From an uncultured bacterium (GTDB lineage: Bacteria > Cyanobacteriota > Vampirovibrionia > Gastranaerophilales > Gastranaerophilaceae): a stretch of 12,802 nucleotides of DNA. Both the position numbers and the translations under genes were made by a program. The notes under the pieces were generated by a model. That model made no database searches. It had not been told where the DNA came from and saw only the letters and a program-made list of their open reading frames with translations. Location: NCBI GenBank assembly GCA_949286405.1, contig CASECH010000098.1, positions 1 to 12,802 of the forward strand, read 5' to 3'. Positions 6,720-11,310 of this stretch are shown here, piece after piece (the first letter of the stretch is position 1; each line of letters opens with the position of its first letter).

Positions 6720-7806
6720 TGTTTATGTTATCCTCAAATTCTTTTAATAGTGGTTCATATTTTCTGAATTTTGCAAAAATTTCTTGTGCATCTTTCATTG
6801 TCTTTAATTGTTTGATAAATTCTTTTCTTGGAACAGCAGGGATACCTACAACAATTGATTTTTCAGGGAATGATTTTGTAACACCTGCTTTTGCTGTGAT
6901 GATTGTATCTGATCCGATTTCGATATGATCTGCAAGACCTGCTTGACCTGCTATAACTACTCTGTCTCCGATTACGCAGCTTCCTGCAATTCCTACTTGA
7001 GATACTATTAAACAACCTTTTCCAATACGGCAGTTGTGACCAATCATTACTAAGTCATCAATTTTTGTATTATCACCAATTGTTGTATTTTCAATAGTTC
7101 CACGGTCGATTGCTGTGTTAGCTCCAATTTCTACATTATTTCCAATCACAACAGATCCGATTGAAGGGATTTTAAAGATTACATGTTTAGCATTTGCTTC
7201 TTTAATTTCTCCATCTTTTCTTGCTTGTTCTATGTTATCAGGATTTTCTGTAACAAAGCTGAAACCATCTGCACCTAATGACACTCCGTGGTGTAAGATT
7301 ACGTCATCTCCAACTTGTACTCTGTCACCAATATTTACTCCAGAGTGGAATAAACAATTTTTACCAATTTTTGCACCGCCTCCGATGTATGTATTAGCAA
7401 GAATTTTTGTATTATCACCAATTACTGCATCATGAGATACAACTACATTTGGTCCGATTTGTACATTTTCACCAATTTTAGCTGTTTCATGAATAGTTGC
7501 AGTAGGATGTATTCCTTGATTAACTTCAGGAGGAGTATAGAACAAGTGAAGTAGCTTCATCATAGCTAATCTAGGTCTTTCCACTTCGATAGTTGTAATT
7601 CCATCTAAACTTACGCCTAGTGGAACTAGTGCTGCTTTTGCTTTTGATTTTGCTAGATTTGCAATTTCTTCTTCTCCTAATGCAAGTGCAAGAGTGTTTT
7701 CATCAGAAAGAAGCGGAGGTGCAATTTGAGTAATTTTAGCATCTTCTACTTTTGTAAGCATACCGCCTACAATGTGTGTAATTTCTTCTACTGTAAAAGT
7801 TTTCAT
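6703..7806 (-). CDS. lpxD: UDP-3-O-(3-hydroxyacyl)glucosamine N-acyltransferase (LpxD)
   Basis: LpxD adds the second hydroxyacyl chain, to the amine exposed by LpxC. Residues 1-98 form the uridine-binding N-terminal domain. From about 99 (GIHPTATIHETAKIG) the left-handed beta-helix hexapeptide repeats run to about 320, followed by a helical C terminus. The catalytic histidine is H257 in MIGHNC, and GADGFSF (178-184) is the expected substrate-loop motif. It is followed by a charged insertion of roughly 24 residues (187-210) before KIPSIG, longer than in E. coli. The 367-residue length is slightly above E. coli (341) for that reason. The start has GGGGAG six bases before the ATG. The end overlaps lpxC. 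A 64-base gap separates it from the heptose adenylyltransferase gene, with no terminator between. Confidence 0.96.
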   Translation of the reverse strand: MKTFTVEEITHIVGGMLTKVEDAKITQIAPPLLSDENTLALALGEEEIANLAKSKAKAALVPLGVSLDGITTIEVERPRLAMMKLLHLFYTPPEVNQGIHPTATIHETAKIGENVQIGPNVVVSHDAVIGDNTKILANTYIGGGAKIGKNCLFHSGVNIGDRVQVGDDVILHHGVSLGADGFSFVTENPDNIEQARKDGEIKEANAKHVIFKIPSIGSVVIGNNVEIGANTAIDRGTIENTTIGDNTKIDDLVMIGHNCRIGKGCLIVSQVGIAGSCVIGDRVVIAGQAGLADHIEIGSDTIITAKAGVTKSFPEKSIVVGIPAVPRKEFIKQLKTMKDAQEIFAKFRKYEPLLKEFEDNINNDHNS

Positions 7807-7870
7807 ATTATACTCCCCTATTATACTGGTTACGTTACTTTTTGATTAAATTTTTTCAATTCTGCAATTT

Positions 7871-8338
7871 TTAGTTTGCCGAACGACTTTTTTCAATTGT
7901 TTTTGTGGTAGATTTACCTGGAACAAATTCAATGAATTCTACTTTTATGTTATTTTTTTTCATAATATCTGCCTCAGGCAGAGTATTCATATTATAATCT
8001 GCACCTTTTGTATAAACATCAGGTTTCATTTCGTCTAACAAATTACGAGGACTATCTTCATCAAATAGTACCACATAATCGACACATCTCAAAGCACTTA
8101 ATATTTCAGCTCTATCTTCTTCACAGTTAATTGGTCGTGTAGGGCCTTTTATTGAGCGAACTGATTTATCTGAATTGAGTAGTACAATTAACCTATCAGC
8201 AAAGGTCTTAGTTTTTTCAAGATACCTGACATGTCCGACATGCAAAATATCAAAACATCCGTTTGTAGTAACAACAGTTTTCCCTTCACTATGAAGTTTG
8301 TCAATTAAAGCTCTTAGTTCTTCTCTTTTTACTAACAT
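7871..8338 (-). CDS. D-glycero-beta-D-manno-heptose 1-phosphate adenylyltransferase (stand-alone HldE C-domain type, RfaE2)
   Basis: This 155-residue single-domain nucleotidyltransferase activates heptose 1-phosphate with ATP to ADP-heptose for the LPS core. The cytidylyltransferase-fold signature GCFDILHVGH (27-36) contains the HxGH ATP-binding motif. LLNSDKSVRSIKG (53-65), RPINCEEDRAEIL, KGADY (111-115) and the C-terminal PGKSTTKTIEK (140-150) are typical of RfaE domain II. The kinase half found in E. coli HldE is absent, as in the many bacteria that encode the two domains separately; no kinase or HldD gene is in the window. The Shine-Dalgarno (TAGG, eight bases from the ATG) is weak. It appears to be the first gene of the lpxD-lpxC-fabZ unit. 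Other nucleotidyltransferases of this fold (glycerol-phosphate, FAD synthetase) are less likely given the KGADY and STT motifs. Confidence 0.9.
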   Translation of the reverse strand: MLVKREELRALIDKLHSEGKTVVTTNGCFDILHVGHVRYLEKTKTFADRLIVLLNSDKSVRSIKGPTRPINCEEDRAEILSALRCVDYVVLFDEDSPRNLLDEMKPDVYTKGADYNMNTLPEADIMKKNNIKVEFIEFVPGKSTTKTIEKSRSAN

Positions 8339-8353
8339 TATTTTACCTACTAA

Positions 8354-8368
8354 TTACTGTGTCAGTAA
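8354..8368. promoter_or_regulatory. Perfect inverted repeat TTACTG-N3-CAGTAA upstream of the heptose gene
   Basis: Six-base arms around a 3-base centre lie 15 bases upstream of the heptose adenylyltransferase ATG, immediately downstream of a TTGATA-like hexamer. It could be an operator or a small leader hairpin. It is too short and has no T-run to be a terminator. No function is known to me. Confidence 0.4.
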
Positions 8369-8419
8369 AATTTTATCAAAAAAATATCTCAAAATCCTTA
8401 TATATTAACAAAAAGTAAT

Positions 8420-8448
8420 AAAAAGCTCCTTTAAAAAAGGAGCTTTTT
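8420..8448 (-). terminator. Intrinsic terminator downstream of the 45-aa gene
   Basis: An eight-pair core (8425-8432 with 8436-8443, GCTCCTTT/AAAGGAGC), extended by five A-T pairs (8420-8424 with 8444-8448), has a 3-base loop. It begins just after the stop of the small gene on the minus strand and is followed by an AT-rich tail. It is symmetric enough to work on + as well, but no + gene ends here. Confidence 0.82.
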
Positions 8449-8451
8449 ATT

Positions 8452-8589
8452 TTACACAATTTGTAAAGTATCACTTAAAAATTCAGATGTTGTTCTAGGA
8501 ATGCTGATTTTTTCTGATAATACTTTTTTCAGTTTTTTAGAAACATCTTGTTTGATTTCTAAAAATTCTTTTTTTTCTTTTTTTTGCAT
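8452..8589 (-). CDS. Small hypothetical protein, 45 aa, lysine-rich
   Basis: This short reading frame is easily missed. It encodes 45 residues starting MQKKEKKEFLEIKQDVSKKL and ending in TLQIV, then TAA. Support comes from its surroundings: a strong GGGGGA ribosome site about nine bases before the ATG, and a classic terminator beginning four bases after the stop. The product has a very basic, helical N-terminal half, then IPRTTSEFL and a short hydrophobic end; there is no signal peptide or cysteine. I recognise no family. Two runs of eight A (codons 2-4 and 5-8) are slippage-prone, so the frame could vary. It lies between the 89-aa orphan gene and the heptose gene, all on the same strand. Confidence 0.6.
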   Translation of the reverse strand: MQKKEKKEFLEIKQDVSKKLKKVLSEKISIPRTTSEFLSDTLQIV

Positions 8590-8692
8590 AATAACAAATC
8601 CCCCATTTTATTCCCTGTATATATAAAAAAAGAATTCAAAATGGAATTGCTTAATAATTAAGAAATGTTAATAGTGAATTTATGCTGATAAT

Positions 8693-8962
8693 TTATGCAA
8701 AAATTGAAATATTTTCCCCGCCTATAACTCTTGCATCTTCACTACATTTATTTGTTTTTGCAGTATAGCAGTTTTGATTTATATATTCAGGGATATTATT
8801 TTTTTTCATAAGTTTTTTTATAATTTTATTTGGTATTTTTTCTTTATTTAAAGATACAGATGTTCTAAAAACTGAATCTAGTATATCTTGATTTGGTTGT
8901 TTTATTACTAACTTCTTAATCCCAATGTTGTGAGGCAAAACAGTAACCTTAGATATGTTCAT
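8693..8962 (-). CDS. Hypothetical protein, 89 aa, orphan with MNISKVT N terminus
   Basis: I do not recognise this 89-residue protein. It begins MNISKVTVLPHN, similar in style to the starts of the 554-aa and 96-aa orphan proteins. It continues with a basic helical centre (IPNKIIKKLMKKNNIPEYI, about 43-61) and ends in a short segment with two cysteines, C65 and C73, followed by ARVIGGENISIF. There is no signal peptide or membrane helix. The start is supported by AAGGAG six bases upstream. A well-formed promoter inside the asd 3' end (9015-9043) and the asd terminator lie immediately upstream, so the gene has its own start even though only 61 bases separate it from asd. Downstream, a weak AATTC/GAATT hairpin followed by seven T may end its message near 8630-8650. 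Confidence 0.7.
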   Translation of the reverse strand: MNISKVTVLPHNIGIKKLVIKQPNQDILDSVFRTSVSLNKEKIPNKIIKKLMKKNNIPEYINQNCYTAKTNKCSEDARVIGGENISIFA

Positions 8963-8974
8963 AATTTTCTCCTT

Positions 8975-9013
8975 AAAAAATACACAAAGAGATGATATTC
9001 ATCTCTTTGTGTA
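8975..9013 (-). terminator. Intrinsic terminator downstream of asd
   Basis: A perfect 15-bp stem (8981-8995 with 8999-9013, TACACAAAGAGATGA/TCATCTCTTTGTGTA) has a 3-base loop and on the minus strand is followed by TTTTTT (8980-8975). It is the strongest hairpin in the window. The T-run directly abuts the AAGGAG ribosome site of the 89-aa gene. Confidence 0.92.
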
Positions 9014-9014
9014 T

Positions 9015-9043
9015 ATAATATATCTAAAATAAATCCATTTCAA
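9015..9043 (-). promoter_or_regulatory. Near-consensus promoter in the asd 3' end, reading into the 89-aa gene
   Basis: On the minus strand: TTGAAA (9043-9038), a 17-base spacer, and TATTAT (9020-9015). Most of it lies within the last codons of asd. The predicted start near 9008 falls in the first arm of the asd terminator, so the 89-aa message would begin with the remaining hairpin. Confidence 0.65.
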
Positions 9044-10040
9044 TAACTTTTTGACATATTCTTACAGTATTTAAAGCTGCACCTATTCTTAAGTTATCTG
9101 CTACACACCATAGTGAAATACCGTTTTTGAAAGCCAGATTTTTTCTTATACGTCCTACAAATACAGGGTCTACACCTGATGCATCACGAGTTGTCGGGTA
9201 TTCGAAGTTTTCAGGGTTGTCGATTACTTTTATACCGAATGAATTTTTCAAAATTTCTCTTACTTCATCAGGAGAAATTTCTTCTTCAAATTCAATATCA
9301 ACTGCTTCTGAGTGTCCGTTATATACAGGAACTCTTGCTGCGGTACAAGATATTGGTAAGTCTTGAGGAAGATGTAAAATTTTCTTTGTTTCATTTACAA
9401 CTTTCATTTCTTCTTTTGTGTAACCGTTTTCTGTAAACACGTCTATTTGTGGAATTACGTTAAATGAAATTGGTTTTTTGAAACAAACATTTTCAAAATT
9501 TTCTTTTGCAAGATTTGCTTTTGTATCTGCTGTAAGTTCATTTATTGCTGCTAGTCCTGCACCTGATACAGCTTGGTATGTTGATACAATTAATCTTTTA
9601 ATCTTAGCTTTTTCATGCAAAGGTTTTAGCACAAGCATTAATTGTGAAGTAGAGCAATTTGGATTTGCGATAATTCCTTTGTGCTTTCTTAAATCTTCAT
9701 CGTTTACATAAGCAATTACAAGCGGAACATCTTTGTCCATTCTGAAAGCACTTGAATTGTCAATTAAAACACCGCCGCGTTTAACGATTTCCGGTGCAAA
9801 TTTTTGTGATGTGGAGCCTCCTGCAGAAGCAAGAACTATGTTTACTCCATCAAAAGATTCAGGTGTAGCTTCTTCTACCGTATACGTCTTACCTTGAAAT
9901 TCAATTTGTTTTCCGGCACTTTTTGCACTTGATAAAAACTTAATTTCATTGAATTCAATACCTAATTCGTCAACGATTTTTGTAATTTCTCTGCCTACAA
10001 CACCTGTTGCTCCGAGAATTGCGATGTTTGGTTTTCTCAT
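9024..10040 (-). CDS. asd: Aspartate-semialdehyde dehydrogenase
   Basis: Asd reduces aspartyl phosphate to aspartate semialdehyde with NADPH, the branch point to lysine/diaminopimelate, threonine and methionine. The NADP-binding GATGVVGRE is at 10-18, SSAKSAGK at 37-44, the catalytic cysteine C129 in NPNCST, Q156 in STYQAVSGAG, and the substrate-binding R236 and H243 in ARVPVYNGHS. I chose the ATG at 10040 (338 aa): family members start immediately before the Rossmann motif, and AGAGG lies about ten bases upstream. The in-frame ATG at 10082 would add an unusual basic tail (MTCEKKHKMRGQKR) and has no ribosome site; one at 10058 is also possible. It ends in TAG. The gene has its own extended -10 promoter and its own terminator, so it is not strictly cotranscribed with dapB. 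Confidence 0.96.
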   Translation of the reverse strand: MRKPNIAILGATGVVGREITKIVDELGIEFNEIKFLSSAKSAGKQIEFQGKTYTVEEATPESFDGVNIVLASAGGSTSQKFAPEIVKRGGVLIDNSSAFRMDKDVPLVIAYVNDEDLRKHKGIIANPNCSTSQLMLVLKPLHEKAKIKRLIVSTYQAVSGAGLAAINELTADTKANLAKENFENVCFKKPISFNVIPQIDVFTENGYTKEEMKVVNETKKILHLPQDLPISCTAARVPVYNGHSEAVDIEFEEEISPDEVREILKNSFGIKVIDNPENFEYPTTRDASGVDPVFVGRIRKNLAFKNGISLWCVADNLRIGAALNTVRICQKVIEMDLF

Positions 10041-10104
10041 TCTTTTTTGACCTCTCATTTTGTGTTTCTTTTCGCATGTCAACTAAAAACAGCGATTTGT
10101 GTAA

Positions 10105-10113
10105 ATTATATCA
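10105..10113 (-). promoter_or_regulatory. Extended -10 promoter of asd
   Basis: The minus strand reads TGATATAAT (10113-10105), a consensus -10 with the TG extension. No good -35 is seen at 17 bases, which is acceptable for extended -10 promoters. The predicted leader is close to 58 bases. Confidence 0.65.
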
Positions 10114-10121
10114 TAACGAAT

Positions 10122-10149
10122 AAAAAATAGGACTTTGTTAAGTCCTATT
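10122..10149 (-). terminator. Intrinsic terminator downstream of dapB
   Basis: A 10-bp stem (10126-10135 with 10140-10149, AATAGGACTT/AAGTCCTATT) has a 4-base loop and on the minus strand is followed by a T-run (10127-10122, partly within the stem). It separates dapB from asd. Confidence 0.82.
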
Positions 10150-10177
10150 AATATATGTATAAATTTAATTATTTATT

Positions 10178-10927
10178 TTACATTATTTGATCCAGTCCGT
10201 AGATGAAATCATTTTTTTCTGCGATATGTTTTACTGCAAGTAATACTCCTTGCATATAGCATTTTCTATCCATTGAGTCATGACGAATTGTCATGATTTG
10301 ACCTGATGAACCAAAGATTACTTCTTGAGAAGCTATATAACCAGGCATTCTGACAGAATGGATATGAATATTAGAATATGAATTTCCTCCTCTTGCCCCT
10401 TCAATTGTTTCTGTTTCAGGACAATTGTCTTTTGTAAAATCTGATTTTACTTCAGCCATCATATTTGCAGTTTTAATTGCAGTACCTGAAGGTGCATCTT
10501 TCTTTTGGTTGTGGTGAAGTTCTATAATCTCTGCATTATCAAAGTATTTTGCTGCTTGTTTTGCAAACATCATCATTAAAACTGCTCCTGTTGAGAAATT
10601 TGGAGCGATAAGACATCCTGTGTTGTTTTCTTTTGAAAGCTGTTTTAAATATTCAATTTCTTCATCTTTCAGTCCTGTTGTACCAATAACGATTTTTATT
10701 CCGTTATTAAGGCAGTATTTTGCATTTTCAAAAATTGATTTTGGTTGAGTAAAATCTACCAAAACATCTATATCTTCTACTCTGCTTGCATCTTCAATAT
10801 GGTGATACATTTCTGAACTTGCAATATCAATTTTTGCAACTAGTTCTGTTTCAGGACAGTCAAGAACTGCTTGGCATACTTCTTGTCCCATTTTACCTAA
10901 AGCTCCGCATACACCTACTTTTATCAT
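10178..10927 (-). CDS. dapB: 4-hydroxy-tetrahydrodipicolinate reductase
   Basis: DapB performs the NAD(P)H-dependent reduction in the diaminopimelate/lysine pathway that follows aspartate semialdehyde and the DapA condensation. The N-terminal dinucleotide motif GALGKMG is at 8-14, then DFTQP (58-62), IGTTG (81-85) and APNFSTGAVLMM (108-119). The catalytic HHNQKKDAPSGTA segment carries H138 and K142, equivalent to E. coli H159 and K163. HSVRMPGYIASQEVIFG and TIRHDS complete the signature. I chose the ATG at 10927 (249 aa): AAGGAG lies eight bases upstream and the family begins right before the Rossmann motif. The in-frame ATG at 10954 would place the ribosome site inside the gene. It is divergent from the PC4-like gene. 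dapA is not in the window. Confidence 0.96.
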   Translation of the reverse strand: MIKVGVCGALGKMGQEVCQAVLDCPETELVAKIDIASSEMYHHIEDASRVEDIDVLVDFTQPKSIFENAKYCLNNGIKIVIGTTGLKDEEIEYLKQLSKENNTGCLIAPNFSTGAVLMMMFAKQAAKYFDNAEIIELHHNQKKDAPSGTAIKTANMMAEVKSDFTKDNCPETETIEGARGGNSYSNIHIHSVRMPGYIASQEVIFGSSGQIMTIRHDSMDRKCYMQGVLLAVKHIAEKNDFIYGLDQIM

Positions 10928-10960
10928 AACTTCTCTCCTTATTTTAATTAACATAACTTT

Positions 10961-10966
10961 ATCATA
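10961..10966 (-). promoter_or_regulatory. Probable -10 of dapB
   Basis: TATGAT on the minus strand, 34 bases upstream of the dapB ATG. The position 17 bases further up (10984-10989) is a poor -35 and overlaps the -10 of the divergent PC4-like gene. Confidence 0.4.
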
Positions 10967-10981
10967 AAAATGAGTTTTCTG

Positions 10982-10990
10982 TGATAGAAT
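10982..10990 (+). promoter_or_regulatory. Probable extended -10 of the PC4-like gene
   Basis: TGATAGAAT on the + strand, a -10 with one mismatch plus the TG extension. The predicted start is near 10997, leaving a leader of about 24 bases with the AAGGAG site. No clear -35. Confidence 0.5.
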
Positions 10991-11020
10991 ATCAAATGTA
11001 GATAAAGAAGGAGAGAAAAT

Positions 11021-11254
11021 ATGGCAGATGCTAAAATTTTAGCTTCTATTGAAAGAAGTGATACAGAGCAATTACAAATTTCTATCAGTGAATACAAAGG
11101 AAGAAGTTATTTGAATATGAGAATATTTTACACAACTGATGATGGAGCTACTTGGCTTCCTACTAAAAAAGGTGTAACTTTCACTCCTGAACAATTAGAT
11201 TTACTAGAAGAAGCTATTCAAGAAGCTCGCAAAGAGTTTATGGCAGAGGAGTAG
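11021..11254 (+). CDS. PC4/p15 (transcriptional coactivator)-family ssDNA-binding protein
   Basis: This 77-residue protein corresponds to the single PC4 C-terminal-like domain. That domain is a four-stranded sheet plus a helix that dimerises and binds single-stranded DNA. The strands can be followed in LQISISEYKGRSYLNMRIFY (18-37), WLPTKKGVTF (45-54) and the final helix TPEQLDLLEEAIQEARKEF. The EYKGR-YLN and KGVTFTPEQ patterns match the bacterial members, such as YdbC of Lactococcus. In bacteria this family is proposed to act in transcription or DNA repair; the exact role here is unknown. The start has AAGGAG seven bases before the ATG. It lies 56 bases upstream of priA on the same strand, with a modest hairpin between. 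It ends in TAG, which lies within that hairpin. Confidence 0.85.
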   Translation: MADAKILASIERSDTEQLQISISEYKGRSYLNMRIFYTTDDGATWLPTKKGVTFTPEQLDLLEEAIQEARKEFMAEE

Positions 11255-11270
11255 GTTTATCCTACTCTTT
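11249..11270 (+). terminator. Modest hairpin terminator or attenuator between the PC4-like gene and priA
   Basis: A 7-bp stem (11249-11255 with 11261-11267, GAGTAGG/CCTACTC) has a 5-base loop and is followed by a short, interrupted T-run (TTTTGG). It overlaps the TAG of the PC4-like gene. The weak tail suggests partial readthrough into priA. Confidence 0.6.
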
Positions 11271-11310
11271 TGGTTTATACATGATTTTGTTTTTTTAAAG
11301 GAGAATGTTT

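Noticed and set aside
7115..7435. 106-aa + strand frame inside lpxD
   Set aside because: It lies fully antisense to a conserved hexapeptide-repeat enzyme; repeat codon periodicity readily opens opposite frames.
7820..7825. TATAAT on the minus strand just upstream of lpxD as a promoter
   Set aside because: Transcription from it would begin inside the GGGGAG ribosome site, leaving a leader too short for its use; the -35 is also weak.
9127..9711. Several + strand frames of 77-85 aa opposite asd
   Set aside because: Antisense to a conserved enzyme and rich in Ser/Leu/Phe as expected from the reverse complement of an AT-rich gene.
10078..10083. Perfect TTGACA hexamer on the minus strand before asd
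   Set aside because: No -10-like sequence lies 16-18 bases downstream; the extended -10 at 10105-10113 is a better candidate.
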